Shown: one piece after another, positions 29,669 to 39,502 of the stretch | Numbering within the stretch: the first letter of the stretch is position 1 | How the letters are laid out: the number at the start of each line of letters is the position of its first letter | Assembly (NCBI GenBank): GCA_016194635.1 | Contig: JACQBC010000022.1 | Coordinates: forward strand, 1 to 60,332 | Length of the DNA: 60,332 nucleotides | Source: Gammaproteobacteria bacterium | Lineage (GTDB): Bacteria > Pseudomonadota > Gammaproteobacteria > UBA6429 > Thiohalophilaceae | Direction: 5' to 3' | Position numbers and translations under genes: made by a program | Notes under the pieces: model-generated | What the model was told of the DNA's origin: nothing | The model's input: the letters and a program-made list of their open reading frames with translations, nothing else | The model's database searches: none

Positions 29669-31963
29669 ATGCGAATCACCCCTACGCTCTCCCGTTTCTA
29701 TACACTGATCTTCGCGATGATGTTACCCGTCGCTACAATCGCAGCGCCACCCACCACCTCTGCCTATATCACGGACACTCAGAGCAGTTCTGTGGCGGAT
29801 CAAACCGCCCAAGGTATCGGCACGGTTAACATGATCACGTGCATGATGGCGGCGATGCGGCCGGATGCCCTGGTCAACCAAAGCGATTACATCGCCTTGG
29901 TGGATGAGAGTAAATGTAACGCCAGTAATCGTGATAGCGCCAGCAACTCAGGCTCCAGTAATGCCGGTTCGACGGCTGCGCAATATACGGTGGCCGTGGT
30001 TAACTCCAGCCGGGCCTCGAATAATGACCCGATGATTGGCAAAATCTGGTTAACCGAAGAAGAAGGCGGCCAAGCAAAAACCATTTTCGTTCATATGGCC
30101 GCCAGCGCCGCGCCCACAACCGCTAATCCCTACGGTACGTTTCGGGTCGACTACTGTGGTAAAGACATTGGGGGTGGCGCCTGTATGTTTAATGGATTTC
30201 TCGATACCAGCAACAGCGGATTGAGTTTCTACGACCAAAGTTCACAAGGCGGCAACAACGAGACCACCGCCATGACGCTCACGGTTAACGGCACCACCTC
30301 CGGCGCTGGCAAAATGTCGATTGCCCAGACGGGCGGCGGAAGCCCGGTGAATACCACCTTCACCTTTGCCTACAACCCGAATTATTTCCGCCGTGATGAC
30401 GGGGTTACTGACCAGTGTTTTAGCCGTGATGCTACCGATGCAGGTACGGGGTTCTCGGTGTGGCGCTATGGTTTGTACGATGCCTCTAGCGGTGATCGCA
30501 TCACGCGGAATTCCGGCTTCCCGATCGATTATACCTACGCGGGAACTACCTACCATGGTTACCTGGGTTACTACGGTTTGTGGCTACCGCAATCGGCGAT
30601 GAGCACGATCGCCACCGGTTCCACGGTGCAAAAAGTCACGTATAGCAATGGCAATGCGACTGCGACCGCTTACACCTTGGTCAAGGCCGGCGGCAAACTT
30701 ACCCGCTATACCAAAGGCAGCAAAACCCTGGCGGGGATCGATAAGATCCGCTTTAATTTCTGGGCCGCCGCGAATACCGGTCCAGCAGGACTGACCGGGT
30801 ATGCCCAAGGCACGAGTTATGAAGCGTACTGGGATAACACCAATTTACAATTCGTGATCACCGGCTATCAATCTTGCGGTGGTAATGGCTGCAACATCGT
30901 CAGTATCACAGCCGTGCCCACTACCAATGCCTATTGGTCCAGCAACTACACCTACGGTTTGTCCGGCTGGTCGCAAGCACTAGGCGGCGAAGTATTTATC
31001 GATACCGCCAACTTGCTCAGTGATGGTTCCAATTCCGCGGCCGTGGTGGTCAACTACCGCACCCAGGATTTGGTATACCCCTCGGAGTACGCCAGCGTCG
31101 GGACGCTCGAATGTATCACCGACTGTCCCACCGCGAACGGCATTGCCGCGCTGTTAGCCAATTCGGCGAGCACCCCGTTTGGCGCCACGGCGGGAAACTA
31201 TACTCCCAGTACGACCTTGGTGGATTACACCCTGGATGTCACCACGGGTGAGTTGCTTGATACTACCGCCACTGCGGTTACCACCGCTTCTACTTCTTTA
31301 AGCGGTCAATACCAATACGGTATCCGTTCTGGTAAGTTGTTCCCGTTAACCCAAGCAACCACGGTCGACGCCGCTGACGGAGCAGCCGACGGTCACTACC
31401 AAGCAATGAGTGTGGATTCGCTGACGGTGTATTATATTTGGGAAACCGGTCCCAACGGTTGGAATCAATTCTCGGCTGCGAAAGATTCCGGTGGCAACTT
31501 CGTCGCCTTTGATCCACCCTTGCAATTGAGCTTTACGGTCCCCGCAGGCGCTGCGTACGGTGCTTATGCCGGACAATCCATTATTCTTCAATACAATGGT
31601 TTTGGTGACCTGTTTGGTATTCCAGGCAAGTGCGTCTCGCCGGTAGACAACAGCGATGTCAGTTGTAACACCGCGAATGCGCGTTATGTGGCTGAATTCA
31701 TGATCCCCTTTGATCAGGTCACGGGCGTGGTTAGCAGCGGCTCAACCAACTATTTGGTGAAATGGCTGGATCGGGAAATTCGGCTTGCCCAAAAACCCAC
31801 AGGCGATTGCACCACCGCAGGACTCACCTTACCCAGCGGGATAACCCTGCCGACCAGTGCGGGTTTAAACGATCCATCGAATGCCGCCTCGGCGGTATAC
31901 ATCGGTACGCAACCGACCGTGACCGCTGCGCCTCGGGTCATTCACGGACAGGTTCAATATTAA
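29669..31963 (+). CDS. large secreted protein of unknown family under c-di-GMP riboswitch control
   Basis: I do not recognise a named family. The 764-residue product begins with a signal peptide (cleavage near ATIAA-PP, residue 26). The mature protein is rich in Ser, Thr, Gly, Asn and Tyr, low in Lys and Glu, and reads as beta-strand-rich extracellular material. It contains twelve cysteines, an even number, several in close pairs (CGGNGC, CITDC, CVSPVDNSDVSC), suggesting disulfides. No LPXTG, autotransporter barrel, PEP-CTERM or type I secretion repeats are visible. It ends HGQVQY without a membrane anchor. Control by a GEMM-I riboswitch suggests a role in surface attachment or matrix, as for other c-di-GMP-controlled exported proteins. 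A terminator follows immediately. Confidence 0.85.
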   Translation: MRITPTLSRFYTLIFAMMLPVATIAAPPTTSAYITDTQSSSVADQTAQGIGTVNMITCMMAAMRPDALVNQSDYIALVDESKCNASNRDSASNSGSSNAGSTAAQYTVAVVNSSRASNNDPMIGKIWLTEEEGGQAKTIFVHMAASAAPTTANPYGTFRVDYCGKDIGGGACMFNGFLDTSNSGLSFYDQSSQGGNNETTAMTLTVNGTTSGAGKMSIAQTGGGSPVNTTFTFAYNPNYFRRDDGVTDQCFSRDATDAGTGFSVWRYGLYDASSGDRITRNSGFPIDYTYAGTTYHGYLGYYGLWLPQSAMSTIATGSTVQKVTYSNGNATATAYTLVKAGGKLTRYTKGSKTLAGIDKIRFNFWAAANTGPAGLTGYAQGTSYEAYWDNTNLQFVITGYQSCGGNGCNIVSITAVPTTNAYWSSNYTYGLSGWSQALGGEVFIDTANLLSDGSNSAAVVVNYRTQDLVYPSEYASVGTLECITDCPTANGIAALLANSASTPFGATAGNYTPSTTLVDYTLDVTTGELLDTTATAVTTASTSLSGQYQYGIRSGKLFPLTQATTVDAADGAADGHYQAMSVDSLTVYYIWETGPNGWNQFSAAKDSGGNFVAFDPPLQLSFTVPAGAAYGAYAGQSIILQYNGFGDLFGIPGKCVSPVDNSDVSCNTANARYVAEFMIPFDQVTGVVSSGSTNYLVKWLDREIRLAQKPTGDCTTAGLTLPSGITLPTSAGLNDPSNAASAVYIGTQPTVTAAPRVIHGQVQY

Positions 31964-31982
31964 TCCGCTGTGACGTAACTTC

Positions 31983-32012
31983 AAGGGGTCGCTCGCGGCC
32001 CCTTATTTTTTT
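31983..32012 (+). terminator. rho-independent terminator after the large secreted protein
   Basis: AAGGGGTC (31983-31990) pairs with GGCCCCTT (31997-32004), including one G-U, around a six-base loop and is followed by ATTTTTTT. It overlaps the last codons of the convergent pgi. Confidence 0.85.
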
Positions 32013-33664
32013 GCCTCACGGGCTGCCCGCGTCTCACGGTAATAATTAATTAACCCGTTGGTGGAGGCATCGTGGCTCACCACAGTGCTGTCCCCGCCGA
32101 TTTCCGCCAAGATATACTTGACCAGTTGTTTGCCCAGTTCCACCCCCCACTGATCGAAGGAATTAATTCCCCAGATTAGCCCCTGCACAAATACCTTGTG
32201 TTCATACAACGCGATCAAGATACCGAGCGAGCGAGGATCAAGTTGATTAAATAAAAGGGTATTGGTGGGTTTATTACCTGGAAAAACCTTGTGTGGCAAT
32301 AACATTTCCAGTGACTCTCCGCGCCAACCTTGGTTGTGCAGTTCTAGGCGTGCCTCGGCCTCGGTTTTACCTTTCATCAAGGCCTCGGTTTGCGCAAATA
32401 CATTGGCCATGAGGGCTTGATGGTGGGCTTTGATTTCATTTGATGAAGACAGCGGCGCAATAAAATCCGCAGGAATCAACTTAGTCCCTTGGTGCAATAA
32501 CTGATAAAACGCGTGTTGCCCGGTAATACCCAGTTGTCCAAAAACAATCGGTCCGGTGGTGTAATCCACCACCTGCCCGTCCCGATCAATACGTTTGCCA
32601 TTGCTCTCCATGTCCATCTGGCGTAAATACTCCGGCAAATACTCCAATTCTTGAACATAGGGCAACACCGCATAACTCTGCGCATCGAAGAAATTGTTAT
32701 ACCAGATACCAAGTAACGCCAGGGTCACGGGTAAATTCATCTCCAAGGGCGCGCTGCGAAAATGTTCATCGAGGGCATACGCTCCCGCCAGCATTTGTTC
32801 AAATCCCTCCATCCCAATCGCAATGGCGATCGACAAACCCACCGCCGACCACATGGAATACCGGCCACCCACCCAATCCCACATGCTGAAGATGTTCTCA
32901 ACGGCAACCCCAAAATCCGTGGCGGCGTCGTTATTACTGGTTACGGCCAAAAAATGCCGTTGCAGGGCTTGTTCGGAATCCACCCGTTTGAGAAACCAGC
33001 GTCGCGCGGTTTGGGCATTGAGCAAGGTATCATGGGTAGTAAAACTTTTAGAGACAATGATAAACAGCGTGGTATTGGGATTGAGGTTCTCTAGGGTTCC
33101 CATAATATGGCGGGCATCCACGTTCGATACAAAATGCACCCGTAAATCTTGCGCGGCGTAAGGGCGCAAAGCGCGGGTCGCCATCAGTGGGCCTAAGTCC
33201 GAGCCGCCTACACCGATATTAACAATGTCGGTAATCGCCTGCCCTTGATGTCCCAACCAACGCCGCGAACGGATCGCCTCGCTACACTGGCGCATCTTGC
33301 GCAGCATATCCCGCACCCCCGGCATGATATCCTCTGTGGCATTGGGCAACGGCCGATCATCCTGGTGACGCAAAGCCACGTGTAGCACCGCGCGGTTCTC
33401 GGTGTGGTTGATCTTTTCTCCATTAAACATTCGCTGGATCCAACCGGGAACATCACGTTCTCGAGCAAGCGCCCGCAATAATCGCAGGGTTTCACCTGTC
33501 ACCCGGTTTTTAGAGAAATCCAGTAGAAAATCTTCAAACTGCAGTGAAAACCGCGAGAAGCGGAGTGGATCATGGGCGAACAGGTCGCGCATGTGGACAT
33601 CGGCGAGACTCGCGTAATGTGATTGTAAAGACTTCCAGGCGGAAGATTCCGTTAATAACGCCAT
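32003..33664 (-). CDS. pgi: glucose-6-phosphate isomerase
   Basis: Pgi interconverts glucose-6-phosphate and fructose-6-phosphate. The 553-residue protein contains the SIS-domain signatures IVSKSFTTHDTLLNAQTARRWF and the family pattern GGRYSMWSAVGLSIAI, plus the C-terminal GINSFDQWGVELGKQL. The ATG at 33664 (MALLTESSAWKSL) follows GAGGGA; seven upstream codons are rejected. It is a single gene, divergent from ppc across 134 bp. Confidence 0.96.
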   Translation of the reverse strand: MALLTESSAWKSLQSHYASLADVHMRDLFAHDPLRFSRFSLQFEDFLLDFSKNRVTGETLRLLRALARERDVPGWIQRMFNGEKINHTENRAVLHVALRHQDDRPLPNATEDIMPGVRDMLRKMRQCSEAIRSRRWLGHQGQAITDIVNIGVGGSDLGPLMATRALRPYAAQDLRVHFVSNVDARHIMGTLENLNPNTTLFIIVSKSFTTHDTLLNAQTARRWFLKRVDSEQALQRHFLAVTSNNDAATDFGVAVENIFSMWDWVGGRYSMWSAVGLSIAIAIGMEGFEQMLAGAYALDEHFRSAPLEMNLPVTLALLGIWYNNFFDAQSYAVLPYVQELEYLPEYLRQMDMESNGKRIDRDGQVVDYTTGPIVFGQLGITGQHAFYQLLHQGTKLIPADFIAPLSSSNEIKAHHQALMANVFAQTEALMKGKTEAEARLELHNQGWRGESLEMLLPHKVFPGNKPTNTLLFNQLDPRSLGILIALYEHKVFVQGLIWGINSFDQWGVELGKQLVKYILAEIGGDSTVVSHDASTNGLINYYRETRAAREAKK

Positions 33665-33798
33665 ATATATTCCCTCGGTGGACACCTACAGTTTATCGCG
33701 CACCCTTTTGGCCCAGCAAACAATTTCAAGAGGTACTCACACTCTACGCCTAATCCAAGTATGATAGCCTTGAGTTTCATCCATAGTGTTAAATTAAC

Positions 33799-36642
33799 AT
33801 GACTGCCCAGATCAAACCCTTGCCGGTGCGCAGGGCCAAGATACCCGCTGAACAGAAAGACAAACCGCTGCGGCGCCAGGTCAAACTGTTGGGGACGCTG
33901 CTAGGTAAAATCCTGCAACAACACGCCGGCCAACGCGTTTACATCGCGGTGGAGACCCTGCGCAAGGGTCATATCGCCCTGCGCAACCATGACGACAAGG
34001 CCAAACGTGACCGATTACTGCAGCTGATCGAAGCACTCGACAATGAAAGCATCGCACGGGTGATCCGTGCCTTCAGCACTTATTTTAGTTTGGTCAACAT
34101 TGCCGAAGAAGATTACAGCCATCGGCAACGCCGTAGCGATACTGATCGGTATGGCCCACACTGGACCGGTTCATTTGTGGCCACCCTGCGTGAGTTGAAG
34201 AAAAAAGGCATCACCCCGGAGCAATTACAAATATTGCTGGATCACCTGGCATATATTCCAGTGTTCACCGCCCATCCCACGGAATCCAAACGCCTGACCA
34301 TCATGCAGGCGCTACGGCGAATATTTGTGATTAATCAACAGATGATGAATTCACGCATGAACCGCTTTGAGCGTGAGGAATTGACCGAACAGCTTGAACG
34401 ACAGATCCAGATCCTCTATAAAACCAATGAGGTGCGAACCCGCCGCATGCAGGTTGTCGACGAAGTCAAAAACGGCCTGCAGCACTTTAAAGAAAGCTTG
34501 TTTACCGCTGTGCCACAGGCGTACCGCAACCTGGAACGGGCACTAACGAATATCTACGGCAACAATCCCGACCAAGAAGGCGCTGTCTTGGTGCCGAGTT
34601 TTATCCGTTTTGGTTCGTGGATCGGTGGTGACCGCGATGGTAACCCCTTTGTTAAACCCCACACCACGGTATTGGCGCTACGTCTGCAGGCACTCGAGGT
34701 ATTATACGAATACGAAAAACGCTTAACCCAGTTAAGCCACATACTGACGCATTCCATCAAACTGTGCAAACCCAGTAAACCGTTTTTGCAATCCCTGGCC
34801 CGCGACGAACAGGAAGTGGCGGACACCTTTGCGGAACATCCGGATCGGTTTCGCAGCGAACCCTATCGACGTAAATTGTATTTTATGCGCCAACGCTTAC
34901 TGCAGATGACACATGTCATCAAACAACGCATGCAGGGCAATATCAATCTCGACAGCAGTTATGGGTACCGCAACGAACATGCCCTGTTGCAAGACTTATA
35001 TGTCATTCGTGATTCTCTAAAATATCACGGCGATAGCATCGTCGCCAACGGCGAAGTAAAGGATATGATCCGCCTGGTGGAGACCTTTGGTTTTTTCCTA
35101 ACCCAACTGGATATTCGCCAGGAATCCACCATCCACACTAATTCGGTTGCCGAGCTATTGCACCAGATCCGTCACCTTGATTATTTCGCTCTTAATGAAA
35201 CCCAACGCCTGGCTGTGCTCAGTGAACTAATAGGTTCACCCAAACCCACCATAAACAAATCCTTGTTGTCCGAACAGGCGCGTGAAACCTTGGAGATTTT
35301 CGAGGTGATCGCGGAAATGCACCAAGAAGTCAGCCAGCACGCGATTGGTAACTATGTGATCTCGATGACCCATGCCGCCAGTCACGTGATGGAAGTCATG
35401 TTGCTGGGCTGGCTGGCGGGTTTAGTGGGACAGCGCGATGCGCAATGGTTCTGTCGACTGCACATATCGCCCTTGTTTGAGACCATCGATGACTTGTCGC
35501 ATATCGTACCGGTGATGGAACAGTTATTGGATAATCCCACCTATGCGGCATTATTAGCCGCCTCCGGTAATAAACAAGAGGTGATGCTGGGGTATTCCGA
35601 TTCGTGCAAGGATGGAGGCATCTTGTCTTCCACTTGGAGCCTGTATGAGGCCCAGCAACAAATTATTGCCGCCACTAAATCGCGCAAGATTAAATGCCGA
35701 CTGTTTCATGGCCGTGGCGGTACGGTGGGCCGTGGCGGTGGCCCCACCCACGAAGCGATATTATCGCAACCCCCCGGCACCGTGGAAGGTGAAATTAAAT
35801 TTACCGAACAAGGCGAAGTCCTGTATTACAAATACGGCAACCATGAAACCGCCGTCTATGAGTTAACCATGGGTATTACCGGGCTGCTTAAGGCCAGTAC
35901 CGCCTTGATTGCCACACCACCGAAAGATAAAACCAAACACCTCGACATCATGCGTGAATTAGCCCGTTATGGTGAGGAACGCTACCGTGAGCTGACCGAT
36001 CGCACACCGGGTTTTATGGACTATTTTTACGAGGCCACGCCGGTTGCGGAAATTCGCTTAATGAATATTGGTTCACGTCCGGCCCATCGCAGCAAGACCG
36101 ATCGATCCAAGGCATCGATCCGCGCCATTCCGTGGGTGTTTGGCTGGTCGCTATCACGTCATACCTTACCGGCATGGTATGGAATCGGTTCGGCATTGGA
36201 GGCATGGATTGGAAACGACCGCGAACGCTTACAGAAACTGCAAACCATGTACCGCGAATGGCCGTTTTTTCGATCCTTATTAAGTAATTCACAGATGGCG
36301 CTATTTAAAGCCGAGATGGGGATTGCAGAGACCTACGCCACGTTATGTGAGAACCAAGCTCAGGGAGCGGCTATCTTTAAAACCATTCGTGATGAATACG
36401 AACGCACTGTCCAACGGGTGCTGGCCATTGCCAACCTGCCGTATTTACTGGCGGAAACCCCGCAACTAGCGGTCTCCCTGACCCGTCGCAACCCATACTT
36501 GGATCCCCTCAATCAAATTCAATTGCTGCTGCTCAAGCGGTTTCGTGATAATTCGCTCACTGATGCCGACCGTGACCAATGGCTGGACCCCTTATTGCGC
36601 AGTATCAACGCCATTGCCGCCGGTATGCGCAACACGGGTTAG
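33799..36642 (+). CDS. ppc: phosphoenolpyruvate carboxylase
   Basis: Ppc carboxylates PEP to oxaloacetate to feed the TCA cycle, an important filling reaction in autotrophs. The 947 residues contain the catalytic His in VFTAHPTESKR, the GGDRDGNPFVKPHTT segment, the glycine loop FHGRGGTVGRGGGPTHEAIL and the invariant C-terminus AAGMRNTG. A stretch of about 30 basic residues precedes the usual N-terminal helix. It stands alone on the plus strand between pgi and the convergent pan genes. Confidence 0.97.
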   Translation: MTAQIKPLPVRRAKIPAEQKDKPLRRQVKLLGTLLGKILQQHAGQRVYIAVETLRKGHIALRNHDDKAKRDRLLQLIEALDNESIARVIRAFSTYFSLVNIAEEDYSHRQRRSDTDRYGPHWTGSFVATLRELKKKGITPEQLQILLDHLAYIPVFTAHPTESKRLTIMQALRRIFVINQQMMNSRMNRFEREELTEQLERQIQILYKTNEVRTRRMQVVDEVKNGLQHFKESLFTAVPQAYRNLERALTNIYGNNPDQEGAVLVPSFIRFGSWIGGDRDGNPFVKPHTTVLALRLQALEVLYEYEKRLTQLSHILTHSIKLCKPSKPFLQSLARDEQEVADTFAEHPDRFRSEPYRRKLYFMRQRLLQMTHVIKQRMQGNINLDSSYGYRNEHALLQDLYVIRDSLKYHGDSIVANGEVKDMIRLVETFGFFLTQLDIRQESTIHTNSVAELLHQIRHLDYFALNETQRLAVLSELIGSPKPTINKSLLSEQARETLEIFEVIAEMHQEVSQHAIGNYVISMTHAASHVMEVMLLGWLAGLVGQRDAQWFCRLHISPLFETIDDLSHIVPVMEQLLDNPTYAALLAASGNKQEVMLGYSDSCKDGGILSSTWSLYEAQQQIIAATKSRKIKCRLFHGRGGTVGRGGGPTHEAILSQPPGTVEGEIKFTEQGEVLYYKYGNHETAVYELTMGITGLLKASTALIATPPKDKTKHLDIMRELARYGEERYRELTDRTPGFMDYFYEATPVAEIRLMNIGSRPAHRSKTDRSKASIRAIPWVFGWSLSRHTLPAWYGIGSALEAWIGNDRERLQKLQTMYREWPFFRSLLSNSQMALFKAEMGIAETYATLCENQAQGAAIFKTIRDEYERTVQRVLAIANLPYLLAETPQLAVSLTRRNPYLDPLNQIQLLLLKRFRDNSLTDADRDQWLDPLLRSINAIAAGMRNTG

Positions 36643-36686
36643 TTAGAGATCACGCCTTCCTGCAGCGGGTTACCGGCAACACGGAC

Positions 36687-37079
36687 TTATTCGCGAGTTG
36701 CGACTAACTGTACCGGGATGGTGTTACGGGTGTGGGTGATACGATTGGACGCATTCAAATACACCAAGGTTGGTTTAAAGGCGGCCAGTTCACGTTGTTC
36801 TAATACGGCATAGGCCGCGATGATCACCACATCCCCAGGGCGAGCCTTATGCGCCGCCGCGCCATTCACTGAGATAATACCCGAGTCCTGTTCAGCACGG
36901 ATGGCATAGGTGGTAAAGCGTTCACCGTTACTGATGTTGTAGATTTCGATCTGCTGATATTCGCGAATACCGGCCGTATCCAATAAAATACCATCGATCG
37001 CACAGGAGCCTTCGTACTCCAGTTCAGAATGAGTAACGCGGGCGCGATGCAGTTTGGCTTGGAGCATGGTAACCCACAT
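36687..37079 (-). CDS. panD: aspartate 1-decarboxylase proenzyme
   Basis: PanD makes beta-alanine for pantothenate. It is a pyruvoyl enzyme that self-cleaves between G24 and S25 (EYEGSCAID), and both residues are present. The ATG at 37079 is set by AAGGAGAG just upstream, giving [13 protein letters not shown]; a shorter start at MLQAKL has no ribosome site. 130 residues. It is the last gene of the pcnB-folK-kinase-panB-panC-panD run, 61 bp after panC. Confidence 0.95.
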   Translation of the reverse strand: MWVTMLQAKLHRARVTHSELEYEGSCAIDGILLDTAGIREYQQIEIYNISNGERFTTYAIRAEQDSGIISVNGAAAHKARPGDVVIIAAYAVLEQRELAAFKPTLVYLNASNRITHTRNTIPVQLVATRE

Positions 37080-37140
37080 GATGATCTCTCCTTACTGATT
37101 CCACAATAATTGTACCACCCCAAGGGGGTATTACCACCTC

Positions 37141-37992
37141 TTATGTCGGTCCGACGGGTAAATTATCAATCAGTCGGGTGTGGCCCAGGCGGGCCGCGGC
37201 GAGAATAATCAGTGGATCTTCAGGGGATTGGGGGGACAACAATGTGTGGCGGTTGCGCACCGCCACATAGTCAGGAACCCACCCCGCCTCGGCCAGTAAA
37301 CGGGCCGCGTCGGCTTCCAATCGGGTAAACCCCCGTTCCCCGGCGACCAAGTGATCACGTAATCCACACAGCGTCCGATACAACATGGGGGCCAGCCGCC
37401 GTTCCGCCGTGGTTAAAAATCCGTTGCGTGAACTCATCGCCAGGCCATCGTGCTCGCGTACCGTAGGAACAGCCACAACCCGTAGGGGAAAATCTAGATC
37501 TTGTACCATACGACGAATGATTACTAACTGTTGATAATCTTTTTCACCAAACACGGCCACCTGGGGCTGTACCAGGTGAAACAATTTTGCCACCACGGTA
37601 GCGACACCGCGAAAATGCTCTGGCCGATGCGCCCCTTCCAAGAGCGCCGTTAAACCCGGTACCTCAACATAACTGCAGCGCTGCGCACCGTTAGGGTACA
37701 GCGTTACAACCTCGGGAACGAATACCATATCGACCTGGCGGTCTTGCAATAATTTATAATCGTGGTCGGGGGTGCGCGGGTAACGATTAAAATCTTCATT
37801 CACACCGAACTGTAGCGGATTAACAAAAATACTGACCACTACCCGCGGGGCGTACTGCCGAGCGGTTTCAACCAGGCGCAGATGTCCAGCATGCAAGTTT
37901 CCCATGGTGGGTACAAAGGCGATGGGTTCGCCGTGTTGTCGATAACTATCGACCAAATCACCTAGTTCAGCAGGAGCAGCAACGATCCGCAT
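37141..37992 (-). CDS. panC: pantothenate synthetase
   Basis: PanC joins pantoate and beta-alanine with ATP. The 283-residue protein shows PTMGNLHAGHLRLVETA (the HIGH-type motif), FVNPLQFG, VFGEKDYQQL and the MSSRNGFLT motif. The ATG at 37992 (MRIVAAPAEL) is preferred to the TTG two codons upstream. It begins 10 bp after panB. Confidence 0.95.
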   Translation of the reverse strand: MRIVAAPAELGDLVDSYRQHGEPIAFVPTMGNLHAGHLRLVETARQYAPRVVVSIFVNPLQFGVNEDFNRYPRTPDHDYKLLQDRQVDMVFVPEVVTLYPNGAQRCSYVEVPGLTALLEGAHRPEHFRGVATVVAKLFHLVQPQVAVFGEKDYQQLVIIRRMVQDLDFPLRVVAVPTVREHDGLAMSSRNGFLTTAERRLAPMLYRTLCGLRDHLVAGERGFTRLEADAARLLAEAGWVPDYVAVRNRHTLLSPQSPEDPLIILAAARLGHTRLIDNLPVGPT

Positions 37993-38002
37993 GCACAATC
38001 TA

Positions 38003-38851
38003 TTACGCCAATACCTGGGATGCGGTAGGAAAACTGCCCTGTTTCACCGCGTTGACATACGCACGCACGGCGGCATCGATGCTGATTTCGCGATCAGCAG
38101 GTAATTCGGCCAGGAAATTCTTGGCGAATTTAGGTTGTCGACCGTGCGATATGCCTAAGATATCGTACAACACCAACACTTGTCCGCTCGTATCCGCACC
38201 GGCGCCGATACCAATCGTCGGTATGGTTAAACTCTGGGTAATTTTTTTCGCCAACGCGGCGGGCACACATTCTAACAACAAGGCATCCGCCCCGGCGGAT
38301 TGCATGGCCAGGGCTTGTTGCACCATGGCCTCCGCGGCGGTGGGATCGCGGCCTTGCACGCGATAACCACCCAGTTTATACACCGATTGCGGCTGCAGCC
38401 CTAAATGCGCGCACACGGGAATATTGTGGGCGGCCAACTTCGCCACCACCGCAAGTAATTCGCCGCCGCCTTCGAGCTTGACCATTTGTGCGCCCGCCTC
38501 TTGCATGAACCGGGTGGCATTGTCCAAAGCTTTTATGGGATCGGAATAACTCATGAACGGCATGTCGCCCATGATCATGGCGCGTGACTGCGCGCGCGCC
38601 ACCAAACGGGTGTGGTAGATCATGTCATTCATTGTCACCGGGATCGTGGTTGCGTGCCCTTGTACCACCATCCCCAGGGAATCACCGACCAAAATAATAT
38701 CGACGCCGTTGCGATCCAGTACAGCGGCAAAGCTGGCGTCGTAGGCCGTGAGCATGGCAATCTTTTCACCCGCCTGGTGCATTTTGCGCAGGGTCTGTAA
38801 AGTAACCGACGGCACGCTAAGCTGTGGTGAACTATAGGGTGGTGAAGTCAT
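38003..38851 (-). CDS. panB: 3-methyl-2-oxobutanoate hydroxymethyltransferase
   Basis: PanB makes ketopantoate from ketoisovalerate and methylene-THF. The 282-residue TIM-barrel carries the metal ligands and active-site stretches MLTAYDASFAAVLDRNG, LVGDSLGMVVQGH, VKLEGGGE, HLGLQPQSV and GIGAGADTSGQVLVLYD. It sits 3 bp after the kinase gene and is followed by panC. Ketopantoate reductase (panE) is not in this window. Confidence 0.96.
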   Translation of the reverse strand: MTSPPYSSPQLSVPSVTLQTLRKMHQAGEKIAMLTAYDASFAAVLDRNGVDIILVGDSLGMVVQGHATTIPVTMNDMIYHTRLVARAQSRAMIMGDMPFMSYSDPIKALDNATRFMQEAGAQMVKLEGGGELLAVVAKLAAHNIPVCAHLGLQPQSVYKLGGYRVQGRDPTAAEAMVQQALAMQSAGADALLLECVPAALAKKITQSLTIPTIGIGAGADTSGQVLVLYDILGISHGRQPKFAKNFLAELPADREISIDAAVRAYVNAVKQGSFPTASQVLA

Positions 38852-38854
38852 GTC

Positions 38855-39502
38855 TCAAAGATCCAACGTTGTTGGGTTAAAATAGTGGCGCCCGCTGCGC
38901 ACCTTACGAATATAGTCCAATAATAACTGATAATCGGAATCATTGTTGGCCAAATCGATTTCAGCGGCATTGACAATTAAAAGAGGTGACTGCGCGTAAT
39001 TATAAAAAAAACGCGTATAGGACTCGACAATGCGCTGCAGATATTCTTGATTCATCGTACGCTCATAGTGGCGGCCACGTTTACCAATACGCCGCAACAG
39101 CACCTCCACCGGGGCTTGCAAGTAGATGACCAGGTCCGGCCTTGGGGCATCGATAGTGAGGTGTTGATACACTTGTTGATAAAGCTTGAATTCATCTTCA
39201 TCCAAGGTCAGTTCGGCGAACAGCCGATCCTTTTCTAAAATAAAATCAGCGACCCGTACCGGACGAAACAGATCGGCCTGACGCAATGCCTGAATTTGAC
39301 GCGCGCGTTGAAACAGAAAGAATAATTGCGTCGGTAAGGCCGCTGCGCGGGGATCTTGGTAAAAACGTTCCAGAAAAGGATTCTCGTCTCCACCTTCAAG
39401 TAATATATCCGAACCGAAACTCTCACCCAAACGTTTGGCTAAGGTGGTTTTGCCTACCCCTACCGGACCTTCCACCACGATGAAATCCAACGGTTTGGTC
39501 AT
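38855..39502 (-). CDS. deoxynucleoside kinase-family protein
   Basis: The 215-residue protein belongs to the dNK/dGK-dCK P-loop kinase family: VEGPVGVGKTTLAKRL at the N-terminus, a DxILEKDRLFAE motif (catalytic acid and ERS-like region), RRIGKRGRHYE (lid arginines) and a C-terminal ...YIRKVRSGRHYFNP. It would phosphorylate deoxynucleosides for salvage. The ATG overlaps the folK stop (GTGATGA), indicating coupling. This kinase between folK and panB is a recurring arrangement in gammaproteobacteria; substrate preference cannot be read from sequence. Confidence 0.9.
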   Translation of the reverse strand: MTKPLDFIVVEGPVGVGKTTLAKRLGESFGSDILLEGGDENPFLERFYQDPRAAALPTQLFFLFQRARQIQALRQADLFRPVRVADFILEKDRLFAELTLDEDEFKLYQQVYQHLTIDAPRPDLVIYLQAPVEVLLRRIGKRGRHYERTMNQEYLQRIVESYTRFFYNYAQSPLLIVNAAEIDLANNDSDYQLLLDYIRKVRSGRHYFNPTTLDL

